From positions 1 to 64,000 of the forward strand of contig CABIWJ010000011.1 in NCBI GenBank assembly GCA_902362455.1: a stretch of 64,000 bases of DNA, read 5' to 3'. Both the position numbers and the translations under genes were made by a program. Of this stretch, positions 35,166 through 45,150 are shown in pieces. This DNA comes from Eubacteriaceae bacterium. Lineage in GTDB: Bacteria > Bacillota > Clostridia > Lachnospirales > Lachnospiraceae. Numbering within the stretch: the first letter of the stretch is position 1; each line of letters starts with the position of its first letter. Below the pieces are notes generated by a model, which worked only from the letters and a program-made list of their open reading frames with translations, was not told the origin of the DNA and searched no databases.

Positions 35166-36857
35166 TTAATTGTTAACAAGACTCTTCATTTCTCTTGCAT
35201 TGTCTAAAACTGTTTTGGTTATTTCCACACCACCTAACATTCTGGCTAATTCATTAACGGATTCTTCATCATCAAGAAGATAAATATTTGTTTCGGTAAT
35301 ATTGTCTTTAACTTCTTTCTCAATAAGATAATGATTATCAGCCATTGCTGCAATCTGTGGTAAATGCGTTATACAGATAATCTGATGAATTTTACTTATT
35401 TCCTTCATTCGCTCTGCAACCATCTGTGCAGTTCTTCCACTTATTCCGGTATCAATTTCATCAAAAATTAATGTTTCAATATCGTCTCTCTTAGCCATAA
35501 TAGTCTTTATACCTAACATTATTCTTGATAATTCACCACCTGAGGCTACTTTACTCAATGGCTTTAAATCTTCTCCTGGATTAGTAGCAATTACAAATTC
35601 TATATCATCTCTTCCATTTTCCCTGAAATGTTCACATTTGTTAAATTCGATATTAAATCTTGCATCTAAGAAATTTAATCCTTTTAACACATTTTCAATG
35701 TTATCTGCTAATACACTTGCATTTTTCTTTCTTCTTTCAGTTAATTTTTCACTTAATTGATCAAGTTTTTCTTCAGATACTTTTATCTTATCTAAAATAA
35801 GGTTCTTTCTATTCTCTAAATCAATAAGTTTATTTAACTTTTCTTCCTGTGAATTTCTGTATTCTAAAATATTTTTAACAATATCATTATGAACTTTTTT
35901 CTGTTCATATTTTTGTCTTAAGCGGTTAAGTTCATCTAATCTTTGTTCAACAGCTATTGTCTCCTCTTCATCGAAAGACATATTATCAACGTATTCCTTT
36001 ACAGCTCTTACCGTATCCTGGCAAATGCTTTCTAAATCCATAAGACTTTCAGTTATTCCATCAATATCTTTGTCTAATTCACTTGCACTCTGTGCTGTTT
36101 TCAAGGCATTACTTATGCGGTCTGAAGTTCCATCAAAACCGCCGCCACCTAATAATTCATATACCTCATTCATCTTAAAAATTATATCTTTTGCAGATGA
36201 CATCTTCTTATAAGCTTCTTCAACTTCTTCATATTCGCCATATTTAAGATGTGCATTATCTATTTCATCTATTTCGAACTGGCAGAATGATATTTCCCTG
36301 TTTCTTGCATCATCATCAATATCATACTCTTTAAGTTCATCTTTAAGGCTCTGATATACCTGATATTCATTTTTGAGCTCATTTTTTAAATCTTTGATAT
36401 CTTCTTCTGCAAAATCGTCCAGGATTACTAACTGTTTATCTCTCTTTAATAATGACTGGTGGTCGTGCTGACCATGAATATCAATCAATAATTCCGTTAC
36501 ATTCTTAAGTGCTGAGACATTAAAAGTTTCCCCATTTACTTTAATTGTACTTCTTCCGTTCAAAATTTTTCTAGAAATAATCAATTGTCCATCCTCTTCA
36601 ATGCTTACACCCATATTATGTAATTTATCGACAATATTTCTATTCTGAAGTGAGAATACTAATTCCACTAATGCCTCTTTTTTATCATCTCTTACCATAT
36701 CCTTAGATAATTTCCCACCGAGGGCTATTAAAATCGAACCAATAATAATTGATTTACCCGCACCTGTCTCACCTGTAAGTATATTAAGTCCCTCATTAAA
36801 ATATACATCAGCTTCCTTAATCAGTGCTAAATTTCTTACATTTACATTAATTAACAT
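35166..36857 (-). CDS. recN: DNA repair protein RecN
   Basis: A 563-residue SMC-like ATPase acting at double-strand breaks. The Walker A motif GETGAGKSIIIGSI lies near residue 30, long coiled coils at about 155-370, and the C-terminal ABC signature region SKVASGGELSRIMLGIK, then LIFDEIDTGISGRTAQ. Length is normal. The position between argR and spoIVB is the common clostridial order. Confidence 0.96.
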   Translation of the reverse strand: MLINVNVRNLALIKEADVYFNEGLNILTGETGAGKSIIIGSILIALGGKLSKDMVRDDKKEALVELVFSLQNRNIVDKLHNMGVSIEEDGQLIISRKILNGRSTIKVNGETFNVSALKNVTELLIDIHGQHDHQSLLKRDKQLVILDDFAEEDIKDLKNELKNEYQVYQSLKDELKEYDIDDDARNREISFCQFEIDEIDNAHLKYGEYEEVEEAYKKMSSAKDIIFKMNEVYELLGGGGFDGTSDRISNALKTAQSASELDKDIDGITESLMDLESICQDTVRAVKEYVDNMSFDEEETIAVEQRLDELNRLRQKYEQKKVHNDIVKNILEYRNSQEEKLNKLIDLENRKNLILDKIKVSEEKLDQLSEKLTERRKKNASVLADNIENVLKGLNFLDARFNIEFNKCEHFRENGRDDIEFVIATNPGEDLKPLSKVASGGELSRIMLGIKTIMAKRDDIETLIFDEIDTGISGRTAQMVAERMKEISKIHQIICITHLPQIAAMADNHYLIEKEVKDNITETNIYLLDDEESVNELARMLGGVEITKTVLDNAREMKSLVNN

Positions 36858-36882
36858 ATTTTCTCCATTCTGTAAGCACTTT

Positions 36883-37335
36883 TTAAACTCTTTCTAACAG
36901 TTTATTTAACTTATCCATTACAATCAAAGTATCATCTGTACTCTTTATCGCACACATTATCGTATCATCACCTGCTATGCAGCCGACAATTTCATTCCAT
37001 TCCATAGCATCTAATGCTGCTGCGACAGCCATCGCCATTCCCGATACAGTCTTAATAACTAAAATATTCTGTGCCATTGCCATTGAAACAAAACCATCCT
37101 TAAGTATTCTTATATACTTATCATTCATTTCATAAAGATTGCCCTGCAATACAACATATTTCTGCTTGCCATCAACAGACTGCTTTATCAGTTTCAACTG
37201 TCTTATGTCTCTTGAAACAGTTGCCTGTGTAACATTATAGCCACATTTATTAAGTAAATCAGCTAATTCATCCTGAGTTTCGATGTCATACTGATTAATT
37301 AATTCAATGATTTTACTGTGACGTTCTAATTTCAT
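36883..37335 (-). CDS. argR: Arginine repressor
   Basis: A 150-residue winged-helix regulator with C-terminal arginine-binding and oligomerisation domain. The N-terminus reads KLERHSKIIELINQYDIETQDEL, followed by the recognition helix region VTQATVSRDIRQLKLIK. The C-terminal domain has AQNILVIKTVSGMAMAVAAALD and GCIAGDDTIM. An earlier ATG at 37374 would add 13 residues, but GGAGG lies nine bases before the ATG at 37335. It would repress arginine synthesis genes, none of which are here. Confidence 0.95.
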   Translation of the reverse strand: MKLERHSKIIELINQYDIETQDELADLLNKCGYNVTQATVSRDIRQLKLIKQSVDGKQKYVVLQGNLYEMNDKYIRILKDGFVSMAMAQNILVIKTVSGMAMAVAAALDAMEWNEIVGCIAGDDTIMCAIKSTDDTLIVMDKLNKLLERV

Positions 37336-37387
37336 CTTTGCTAACCTCCATTCTCTAAATATATTTGAAATCAAAAATCTGAGTTTA

Positions 37388-38245
37388 TTAATTCATTTTA
37401 TTATGCAGCACTTCAACAAAACTCATTCTGTTTAATTTCATAATCTTTGTGCTGAGATGCGATTTACTAACCTCTATTATATCTCCTGCTTTCAATATAA
37501 ACGAAGAATTTCCATCGAAATATGCTTTAGTATCATTATCATCCGAATGTCTGTTAGAACAGATTTCAATTTTAATATCCGAATCAGCTGATAATACTAT
37601 ACTTCTCTGACTTAGTGTATGAGAGCAGATTGGAGTAATTACCATTATATTTGCACACGGTTCTAAAATTGGTCCACCCGCCGAAAGATTATATGCTGTT
37701 GAGCCAGTTGGAGTAGCAATAATTACCCCGTCTGCACTATAGAGATTTAAGTATTCATTATTAACATAGATTTTAAAATCTATTACCCTTAAGTTACCAG
37801 CTCTGCCAAACACTATGTCATTAAGAGAAATATCTTTATATACTACCTTGCCATCTCTGTATACTGAACCACTTAACATAATTCTTGACTCTATTTTGCA
37901 TTTATTATTCATAATCATTTCAAGGGTTTCTTCTAGATTATCCTGTTCAATTTCAGCAAGGAATCCTAAATGTCCCATATTTACTCCGATTAATGGAATA
38001 TCTAAGGTTCTTAAATCTCTCGCTGCCTGAATAAGTGTTCCATCTCCACCTATTACAATAATACAATCTGTATCTTTATCCACGTCTTCAGGATTAGTGT
38101 ATCTCATATTAACATTTTTCTGAGTTGATGGCATCGAATTTACCTTGCAGTCCATATTATGACTTTCAAGAAAACTCACTATTTTCTTTGTTGTTTTAAA
38201 TTCATAATCCTTTGAAACATTAGAAACTATATAAAATTTTTTCAT
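37388..38245 (-). CDS. nadK: NAD kinase
   Basis: A 285-residue enzyme that phosphorylates NAD to NADP. The key GGDGT motif is at 66-70, followed by GVNMGHLGFLAEIE and the second signature ADGVIIATPTGSTAYNLSAGGPI. It is cytoplasmic. It lies between tlyA and argR in the usual order. Confidence 0.96.
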   Translation of the reverse strand: MKKFYIVSNVSKDYEFKTTKKIVSFLESHNMDCKVNSMPSTQKNVNMRYTNPEDVDKDTDCIIVIGGDGTLIQAARDLRTLDIPLIGVNMGHLGFLAEIEQDNLEETLEMIMNNKCKIESRIMLSGSVYRDGKVVYKDISLNDIVFGRAGNLRVIDFKIYVNNEYLNLYSADGVIIATPTGSTAYNLSAGGPILEPCANIMVITPICSHTLSQRSIVLSADSDIKIEICSNRHSDDNDTKAYFDGNSSFILKAGDIIEVSKSHLSTKIMKLNRMSFVEVLHNKMN

Positions 38246-38400
38246 CTATTCTCAATTCCTTATATTGGTTAAAGTAACATAGCATATATTTTAGAATATA
38301 TCATTGTATATAGCTATATATCTGTATGATATTTTAAACCTATATGTAGTTTTTATAACTATATGTAGTCTTAATGCATAACAGATTAAATATTTGTATT

Positions 38401-39213
38401 TTATTTATCAAGTGTATCATGGGCTTTTTCGACAATTTTATTAATTAAATCTAAATCTGTTTTATTAATAGTATCTGCATTTTCTCCCTTTTCAATATGA
38501 AGTAAATATTCTATATTTCCTTCAGGTCCCTTTATAGGTGAAAAATCAAGATTTAATACATTAAAGCCTATGCTTTTAGCAAACTCGACAACCATTTCGA
38601 TTACTTCTATATGTACTTTCTTATCACGTACAACACCCTTTTTACCGACTTTCTCTCTGCCTGCTTCAAACTGCGGCTTAATAAGACATACAACCTGTCC
38701 ATTGTCAGCAAGAAGATTTCTTACGGGTCCTAAGACTTTAGTAAGTGATATAAACGATACATCAATTGATGAAAAATCTATTAAATCAGGAATATCTTCA
38801 TTCGTTACATATCTGATATTCGTTTTCTCCATACATACAACTCTTTCGTCCTGCCTTAATTTCCATGCAAGTTGTCCATGTCCTACATCGATTGAATACA
38901 CTTTCACTGCACCATTTTGAAGCATACAATCCGTAAATCCACCTGTCGATGCACCAACGTCCATACAGATTTTGCCATCTATGCTTACCTCGAAATTCGC
39001 CATTGCCTTTTCAAGTTTAAGTCCACCCCTGCTTACATATTTAAGGGTATTTCCCCTGACTTCTATTATGGCTTTTTCATCAAATGTCTGTCCAGCTTTA
39101 TCTTCTCTGTTATTATTTACAAACACATTTCCACTCATTATTATGGCTTTTGCTTTCTCTCTTGACTCTGCAAAACCACCTTTAACAAGCAGTACATCTA
39201 ATCTTTCTTTCAA
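38401..39213 (-). CDS. tlyA: TlyA family rRNA (cytidine-2'-O)-methyltransferase
   Basis: A 270-residue protein with an N-terminal S4 RNA-binding domain (1-60, ERLDVLLVKGGFAESREKAKAIIMSG) and an FtsJ-like methyltransferase domain. The SAM loop is CMDVGASTGGFTDCML (about 82-97), and Lys and Asp residues of the K-D-K-E set lie in SIDVSFISL and CLIKPQFE. It is often annotated as hemolysin A for historical reasons. It sits between dxs and nadK as in many Firmicutes. A 155-base AT-rich gap to nadK holds only short direct repeats (CTATATGTAGT). Confidence 0.92.
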   Translation of the reverse strand: MKERLDVLLVKGGFAESREKAKAIIMSGNVFVNNNREDKAGQTFDEKAIIEVRGNTLKYVSRGGLKLEKAMANFEVSIDGKICMDVGASTGGFTDCMLQNGAVKVYSIDVGHGQLAWKLRQDERVVCMEKTNIRYVTNEDIPDLIDFSSIDVSFISLTKVLGPVRNLLADNGQVVCLIKPQFEAGREKVGKKGVVRDKKVHIEVIEMVVEFAKSIGFNVLNLDFSPIKGPEGNIEYLLHIEKGENADTINKTDLDLINKIVEKAHDTLDK

Positions 39214-39231
39214 TTTAAAACCTCCGTATGC

Positions 39232-41097
39232 TTAGTCCATATCAATATTTTTCTGGATTTTATTCAAAATTGTTTCTTTATCAAGTCCTATTTCACTCTT
39301 CAAAATCTCGATATTACCATGTTCTACATAGACATTTGGTATTGCAATATTTATCACCTTATATTTTAGGTTCATATCTCTTGTAATTCTTAAAACTCTT
39401 TCACCAAAACCACCATTTAATACATTTTCTTCCATGGTAACGATTAATCTGTGGTTTTCATTCAGATTTTCTAATAGTTTTTCATCAACCGGCTTAACAA
39501 ATCTTGCATTTACGAGTGATACACTATAACCTTTTTCTTTTAATGCCTCTCTTATTTCGATTGCGACCTCAACCATTGAGCCTACTGCTAATAATGCAAT
39601 ATCTTTTTCTTTATATATTATTTCACTTTTACCATATTCTATAGGCGAATTAAATTCTTTAAGGCCATCATAGGCTGTTCCTCTAGGATAACGGATTGCC
39701 AATGGGTGATTAAAATTTCTTGAATATTCTATTACTGCTGCCAGCTCATATCTGTTCTTCGGAGCAAATATATTCATATTAGGTATATTAGATAAATATG
39801 ATAAATCAAATATTCCCTGATGTGTCTCGCCGTCAGCACCTACTAGTCCTGCCCTGTCTACCATAAATATAACTGGTAGGTCCTGAATACATACGTCATG
39901 TAATATCTGGTCGTATGCCCTTTGTAAAAATGATGAGTATATGGCAACATATGGCTTCATTCCTGCTGCTGCAAGTCCTGCCGCATAAGTTACTGCATGT
40001 TCTTCTGCAATTCCAACATCAAAGAATCTCTCTGGATATGTCTGCATAAATTTCTTAAGACCGGTTCCATCAGGCATTGCTGCTGTAATTGCTGCAACAG
40101 CCTCATCTTCTTTTGCAAGTTTAACAATTCCTTTTGCAAATACATCTGTATATGTCGGTTTCTCTTTCTTAGTAAGTGGTAAACCTGTCTGGATGTTAAA
40201 TGGCTCTACTCCATGGAAACTTGATGGATGCTTTTCGGCAGGAATATAACCCTTACCTTTCTTAGTAATTACATGAATTAATACCGCATGGTCTAACTTC
40301 TTAGCTTCACTTATTATCTTCACTAATTGGTTAATATTATGTCCATCAACCGGTCCAAGATATGTTATTCCCATATCTTCAAATAACATTCCGGGAATTA
40401 CCAACTGTTTAATACTACTTTTTGTCTTCCTGATCTTAGTTACTAACTTGCCACCGATTGCAGGAATCTTATTAAGAACATCAACTACACCATTTTTAAG
40501 TTCATTATATGCTTCTCCGGCTCTTAGATTGCTTAAATATGTTGACATACCGCCTACATTTTCCGAAATAGACATATTGTTATCATTAAGAATTATAATA
40601 AAATTACGCTTTAATCTGGCTGCATTATTAAGTCCCTCATATGCCATTCCACCCGATAATGCACCATCGCCGATTACTGAAACTACTGTCCCTTTTTTTC
40701 TCATAATCTCATTTGCTGTAACTATTCCAAGTCCCGCTGAAATTGATGTGGAACTATGACCTGTATCAAAACAGTCACATTCATTTTCTCTTCTCTTTGG
40801 AAAACCACTCATTCCACCATAACTTCTTAATTCATCAAAGCCTTCTTTTCTTCCGGTTAAAATTTTATGAGTATATGACTGATGGCCAACATCAAATATT
40901 ATCTTATCTTCTGGCAAATCTAGTGCTAAATGCAATGCCATGGTTAGTTCAACCACACCTAAGTTAGATGCTAAATGTCCACCGTTCTTACTTATTACCT
41001 CTATTAGAAAATTACGAATTTCATCTGCTAATTCATCATATTCTTCTTTAGGTATATCCTTTATATCGTTAACTTTATTAATTTTATCCAGAACCAT
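39232..41097 (-). CDS. dxs: 1-deoxy-D-xylulose-5-phosphate synthase
   Basis: A 621-residue thiamine diphosphate enzyme that condenses pyruvate and glyceraldehyde 3-phosphate, the first step of the MEP isoprenoid route; its product also feeds ThiG. The thiamine diphosphate motif VIGDGALSGGMAYEGLNNA (about 141-159) and the transketolase region FDVGIAEEHAVTYAAG, with the catalytic Glu, are intact. It is 11 bases downstream of the prenyl synthase gene. Confidence 0.96.
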   Translation of the reverse strand: MVLDKINKVNDIKDIPKEEYDELADEIRNFLIEVISKNGGHLASNLGVVELTMALHLALDLPEDKIIFDVGHQSYTHKILTGRKEGFDELRSYGGMSGFPKRRENECDCFDTGHSSTSISAGLGIVTANEIMRKKGTVVSVIGDGALSGGMAYEGLNNAARLKRNFIIILNDNNMSISENVGGMSTYLSNLRAGEAYNELKNGVVDVLNKIPAIGGKLVTKIRKTKSSIKQLVIPGMLFEDMGITYLGPVDGHNINQLVKIISEAKKLDHAVLIHVITKKGKGYIPAEKHPSSFHGVEPFNIQTGLPLTKKEKPTYTDVFAKGIVKLAKEDEAVAAITAAMPDGTGLKKFMQTYPERFFDVGIAEEHAVTYAAGLAAAGMKPYVAIYSSFLQRAYDQILHDVCIQDLPVIFMVDRAGLVGADGETHQGIFDLSYLSNIPNMNIFAPKNRYELAAVIEYSRNFNHPLAIRYPRGTAYDGLKEFNSPIEYGKSEIIYKEKDIALLAVGSMVEVAIEIREALKEKGYSVSLVNARFVKPVDEKLLENLNENHRLIVTMEENVLNGGFGERVLRITRDMNLKYKVINIAIPNVYVEHGNIEILKSEIGLDKETILNKIQKNIDMD

Positions 41098-41108
41098 ACT
41101 GTCACCTA

Positions 41109-42005
41109 TTACTTCTTTCTGTATATCAAACTTTCTATTAATTCAGTTAAGAATTCATTTTTGTTATCAAAACTGTCGATAATTCTAAGTGCTTCTTCTG
41201 ATAATTCTTTAACTTTCTGCGATGCTCCATCAATTCCTAAGAGATTAACATATGTAGATTTATGATTTTTCTCATCACTTAGAACATTCTTGCCAAGTAC
41301 TTCACTCGTACTTGTTACATCTAAAATGTCGTCCTGGATCTGAAATGCTTTACCTATATAACTTCCGGCTTTCTCAATTAACTTAATGTCATTTTCTCTG
41401 GCACCTGCTAAAGCTGCTCCCATCATCATCGAAGCTTCTATCAATGCACCTGTCTTTAATTCATTAATATAATCGAGTGTATCTATATCTATCTGCCTAT
41501 TTTCATTTTTAATATCTACAACTTGTCCACCGATCATCCCAAATACGCCTGCTTTTCTACTTAGAATATCAAGTGCCATTAATGCATTCGCAGTATTTTC
41601 ACTGTCTTTGACACCTTGAATACCTGTCTCAAAAGCATAATTAAGTAAAGCATCGCCTGCAAGGATTCCCATTCCCTCGCCAAATACTATATGAGTTGTC
41701 TTTTTACCTCTTCTATATTCGTCATTATCCATCGCTGGCAAATCATCATGTACTAAGGAATATGTGTGAATCATTTCAATGGCACACATAAATTTATCAG
41801 CTTCTTTGTCATCACCGCCAAAAAGTCTTAAACATTCTAATAACAGCATAGGCCTTAATCTCTTGCCGCCTGCTAATATACTGTAATTCATAGCATTAAA
41901 AATTTCTCTCTGAAGATACTTTTCATCATTTTCATCGCATAACTGTTTATTTATTATTTCTTCTATATATTCTACACGATTTAAAAGTTCTTTATTAAAA
42001 TCCAT
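41109..42005 (-). CDS. ispA: Polyprenyl (farnesyl/geranyl) diphosphate synthase
   Basis: A 298-residue all-helical prenyltransferase. The first Asp-rich motif is DDLPAMDND (about 84-92) and the second is FQIQDDILDVTS, both needed for magnesium-diphosphate binding. GGKRLRP lies upstream. It overlaps xseB by a TAATG junction, so translation is coupled. The product chain length cannot be read with certainty. Confidence 0.94.
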   Translation of the reverse strand: MDFNKELLNRVEYIEEIINKQLCDENDEKYLQREIFNAMNYSILAGGKRLRPMLLLECLRLFGGDDKEADKFMCAIEMIHTYSLVHDDLPAMDNDEYRRGKKTTHIVFGEGMGILAGDALLNYAFETGIQGVKDSENTANALMALDILSRKAGVFGMIGGQVVDIKNENRQIDIDTLDYINELKTGALIEASMMMGAALAGARENDIKLIEKAGSYIGKAFQIQDDILDVTSTSEVLGKNVLSDEKNHKSTYVNLLGIDGASQKVKELSEEALRIIDSFDNKNEFLTELIESLIYRKK

Positions 42006-42199
42006 TACTCGTTATTACCTCCGATAATCTCTAATTGTTTTTCAACCTTGTCGATTTTGTCGTTACAGGTTTTACATAACTTTATTCCCTGATTATATAA
42101 TTTGAAAGATTCTTCTAATGAAATATCTTCTCTATCCATTTTTGCAATTATATCGCATAATTCATCTAATGATTGTTCTAATGTCTTAGCTTGAGCCAC
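42005..42199 (-). CDS. xseB: Exodeoxyribonuclease VII small subunit
   Basis: A 64-residue helical subunit with the typical core LEQSLDELCDIIAKMDREDISLEESFKLYNQGIKL written over residues 8-42. It starts with GTG and has GAGG upstream. It forms the nuclease with XseA, encoded immediately before it. Confidence 0.94.
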   Translation of the reverse strand: MAQAKTLEQSLDELCDIIAKMDREDISLEESFKLYNQGIKLCKTCNDKIDKVEKQLEIIGGNNE

Positions 42200-42226
42200 G
42201 TCTGACCTCCATAATCATAATTTCAT

Positions 42227-43438
42227 TTAAAATTCCGAATCAAAAACTGTTTTATCTATAACTTTTACCTTTGCATTACCATCTTTTAAGACGATTTTAA
42301 GTTCATCATCTGCATTTATTTGCTTAATACTCTTCACAGGTTTGTTCTTATCATCTGATATATAAGCATATCCACCTGATAATTTATTAAGTGGAGATAA
42401 ACCATTTAATCTCTCTGTTAAAAGTTCTAATTGATGTCGTCTTTCAGATGTCTTTCTATTAATACTGTCGTAAAGTCTTATCTCTAAATCTGCTAACCTC
42501 TGTCTTTTTGACTGGATATTGTTAGCCGGAGACATCTTATTTAATTTCCATAATAAATCATTAACTGTATTTCTATAATTTCTGATTTTAATATCTATCC
42601 GGTATCTCATATTTTCTTCATATGATGAAATTTTCTCACATAATTTATTATATTCAAAAACAACCAGTTCTGCTGCTGCTGACGGCGTCGGTGCTCTCAT
42701 ATCTGCCACATAATCAGCTATTGTATAATCTGTCTCATGTCCGACTGCTGAAATCACAGGTGTATTGCATTCAAAGATTGCCCTTGCAACCTTTTCTTCA
42801 TTAAAAGCCCATAAGTCTTCGATTGAGCCACCACCTCTTCCGACAATAATAACGTCTAAGTTCTTACTATCTAAGCATCTGATTCCATTTACAATTGTAT
42901 CTGCTGCACCATCACCCTGAACTTTTGCAGGATATAATACTAATTTTATATAAGGATTTCTCCTCTTAGAAATGTTGATTATATCCTGGATTGCAGCACC
43001 TGTACTGGCTGTAACAATTCCAACATTCATGGAGTATTTAGGAATTTCTTTCTTATATTCATCAGAAAACATTCCCATTTCTTCTAATTCATTCTTAAGT
43101 TCAATGAATCTCTTATATAAATCTCCGGTACCCTCTTTTTCTATCTTATCAGCATATAACTGGTATTTTCCATCGCGTTCATATACATTTATATTACCCG
43201 ATACAATTACTTTATTGCCCTCTTCCATTTTAAAATCAAGTCCTCTTTTCTTCCCGGCAAACATAACACAGGAAAGAAGTCCGTTTCTATCCTTGATTGA
43301 AAAATATATGTGACCTGATGAATGATATTTACAATTCGACACTTCACCTCTTACTGATATATTATTCAGCAAGAAATCCTGATTAAACATATTTTTGATA
43401 TACTGATTAGCTTGTGAAACTGTATATACACTATTCAT
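42227..43438 (-). CDS. xseA: Exodeoxyribonuclease VII large subunit
   Basis: A 403-residue catalytic subunit. An N-terminal OB domain (about 1-100) precedes the nuclease domain with VGIVTASTGAAIQDI and VIIVGRGGGSIEDLWAFNEE, followed by GHETDYTIADYVADMRAPTPSAAAE. Coiled coils follow. It overlaps the nusB stop by a TAATG junction. Confidence 0.95.
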   Translation of the reverse strand: MNSVYTVSQANQYIKNMFNQDFLLNNISVRGEVSNCKYHSSGHIYFSIKDRNGLLSCVMFAGKKRGLDFKMEEGNKVIVSGNINVYERDGKYQLYADKIEKEGTGDLYKRFIELKNELEEMGMFSDEYKKEIPKYSMNVGIVTASTGAAIQDIINISKRRNPYIKLVLYPAKVQGDGAADTIVNGIRCLDSKNLDVIIVGRGGGSIEDLWAFNEEKVARAIFECNTPVISAVGHETDYTIADYVADMRAPTPSAAAELVVFEYNKLCEKISSYEENMRYRIDIKIRNYRNTVNDLLWKLNKMSPANNIQSKRQRLADLEIRLYDSINRKTSERRHQLELLTERLNGLSPLNKLSGGYAYISDDKNKPVKSIKQINADDELKIVLKDGNAKVKVIDKTVFDSEF

Positions 43439-43836
43439 TATAATAATTTAGCTAATACACCATTAACAAATGATGAAGATTCGTCTCCGCCATATATTTT
43501 AGCTAATTCTACTGCTTCATTAATAGCAACTGCCATTGGTATATCATCATCATATTTAATTTCATAATACGCAAGTCTTAATATTGTTAAATCAACATAA
43601 TTAATTCTGTCTGTTTTCCATTTTTCTGCCTTAGAATCAATTACTGCATCAATCTCAGGAATCTTAGCAATTACATCTTCCACTCTTCGCTGTACATATT
43701 CCATATCGAATACGTCTATCTCCATTTCAGGGTCTTCAAAAAACAATTTCTCCTGTTCTGTCATCTCATCTTCATTATAGAAGAATGAACGGTATAAAAG
43801 TTTAAATGCATAAGTTCTTAATTCTCTTCTTGTCAT
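43438..43836 (-). CDS. nusB: Transcription antitermination factor NusB
   Basis: A 132-residue all-helical RNA-binding protein that acts with NusE in rRNA antitermination. It begins [18 protein letters not shown] and ends with the conserved [28 protein letters not shown]. It heads the nusB-xseA-xseB-ispA-dxs-tlyA-nadK-argR-recN run. A terminator separates it from asp23, so it must have its own promoter. Confidence 0.95.
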   Translation of the reverse strand: MTRRELRTYAFKLLYRSFFYNEDEMTEQEKLFFEDPEMEIDVFDMEYVQRRVEDVIAKIPEIDAVIDSKAEKWKTDRINYVDLTILRLAYYEIKYDDDIPMAVAINEAVELAKIYGGDESSSFVNGVLAKLL

Positions 43837-43886
43837 AAGGTTATTTACTCCTAAATTTACTTGATAAATAATAGTATATACACTAT

Positions 43887-43911
43887 AAAAAGGGTGCCAC
43901 TTCTGACACCC
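43887..43911 (-). terminator. Terminator after asp23
   Basis: On the minus strand GGGTGTCA, loop GAAG, TGGCACCC form an 8-bp stem with one wobble, followed by U5. It separates the asp23 transcript from nusB. Confidence 0.82.
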
Positions 43912-43917
43912 ATCATC

Positions 43918-44298
43918 TTAGTTATTCTGTTCTACAATTATATTAGCAATTCTTATATTTACTAAATTAACAGTAAGACCTGTCATATTCTCAATAGCTG
44001 ATTTTACTTTTTCCTGTACCTTTACTGAAACTTCTTTAATTCTGTATCCAAACTTAACATTTAATGCTAAATCAACTGTGACTTCATCATTTTCTAAAAC
44101 AGCCTTAACACCTTTTGCTAAATTCTTCATACCAAGTTTAGCTACAAGTTCATTTGTAATATTACCATACATCGATGCAACTCCTTCAACCTCTGTTGCT
44201 GCAAGACCTGCTATGATAGCTACTACATCATCTGCTATCTGTACTTCACCAATCTTACCATCATCATGTATTGTATGTGTCATTCTATTGTCTTCCAT
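43918..44298 (-). CDS. Asp23/Gls24 family envelope stress protein
   Basis: A 126-residue cytoplasmic protein of the Asp23 family. The conserved pattern is GEVQIADDVVAIIAGLAATEVEGVASM followed by VDLALNVKFGYRIKEVSVKVQEKVKSAIENMTG. Members assemble near the membrane and affect envelope homeostasis; the precise role in Clostridia is not known. The location between spoIIIAH and nusB is conserved in many. A promoter (44358-44385) and a terminator make it monocistronic. Confidence 0.92.
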   Translation of the reverse strand: MEDNRMTHTIHDDGKIGEVQIADDVVAIIAGLAATEVEGVASMYGNITNELVAKLGMKNLAKGVKAVLENDEVTVDLALNVKFGYRIKEVSVKVQEKVKSAIENMTGLTVNLVNIRIANIIVEQNN

Positions 44299-44357
44299 AA
44301 TTCTTTGCCTCCAATCATATGTCCAGTATCACATTTATTTTATCCATACTATATCTT

Positions 44358-44385
44358 ATTATAACAAAAACAACAGTAATTGCAA
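44358..44385 (-). promoter_or_regulatory. Promoter of asp23
   Basis: On the minus strand TTGCAA (44380-44385), 16 bp, TATAAT (44358-44363). It overlaps the end of spoIIIAH. Confidence 0.65.
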
Positions 44386-45123
44386 CTAATTTTCGTCTGA
44401 TATCGGTGTAATTACGATATTAGCTGCTGATACATTGGTTTTTCGCTTAACTACATCTTCGATCTTTGCTCTTTCCGTATCCGACACTGCTGTCATATTT
44501 ACCACCACATCTACATTTTCATCTCCGATACTTACTACTGCACCATTAAAACCTTTGGCTTCTAGAAGTGTTTCAATCTCATTTTCTAATTCGGCTACTT
44601 CAGTAATATGTATCATCTGGTCTGTAATCTCTGCTTTCTGTGCTTCTGACAGATTACCACTGTTAATCATATTAAGAAGAGTTTCTTTATTCTGTGCCCT
44701 TAACTGTTCTCTGTTAAGCTTTGCATTAGCTGAAAATGTCCCTGCACTTGTAAATATTGCATCGCCCGGTTCACTTTCGTTATTATTCTCATTCACACCT
44801 TCAGCCTGCATATCACCGCTTTCGTTTGACACATCACCATTTGCATTAGCAGTGTCACCATCTATATTCTCATCATTACTCGGTATATCATCTGTGCCAC
44901 TTAACAATGAATCTGATTCAAATTCCTTTGATGCATCTGCTGACACTTCATTAAGTGTGCCTCCCATATTACTTGTTGTACTGTCATCAATACTTTCTTT
45001 TTCTACCTTATTAGCTGTCTGCTTAGCTACATTCCTTTCTGTATAATTCAGATATCCTGCAACTGCAATTAATATGGCAAGTGATGTAATTATAATCTGA
45101 TTCCTTCTTACTACACTTTTCAA
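44386..45123 (-). CDS. spoIIIAH: Stage III sporulation protein AH
   Basis: A 245-residue protein with an N-terminal membrane segment (about 9-25), an acidic linker (about 40-125) and a C-terminal YscJ/FliF-like ring-building domain (about 140-245, including LNMINSGNLSEAQKAEITDQM and FNGAVVSIGDENVDVVV). Known biology is that it forms the mother-cell half of the feeding-tube channel with forespore SpoIIQ. The start is TTG at 45123, ten bases after AGGAGG; no better start is in frame. Confidence 0.93.
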   Translation of the reverse strand: MKSVVRRNQIIITSLAILIAVAGYLNYTERNVAKQTANKVEKESIDDSTTSNMGGTLNEVSADASKEFESDSLLSGTDDIPSNDENIDGDTANANGDVSNESGDMQAEGVNENNNESEPGDAIFTSAGTFSANAKLNREQLRAQNKETLLNMINSGNLSEAQKAEITDQMIHITEVAELENEIETLLEAKGFNGAVVSIGDENVDVVVNMTAVSDTERAKIEDVVKRKTNVSAANIVITPISDEN

Positions 45124-45150
45124 CTCCTGCTTACCTCCTGTTTATATTTA

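Noticed and set aside
44435..45046. Long plus-strand ORF opposite spoIIIAH
   Set aside because: It mirrors spoIIIAH in reverse; Ser/Leu-rich composition, no RBS, no family.
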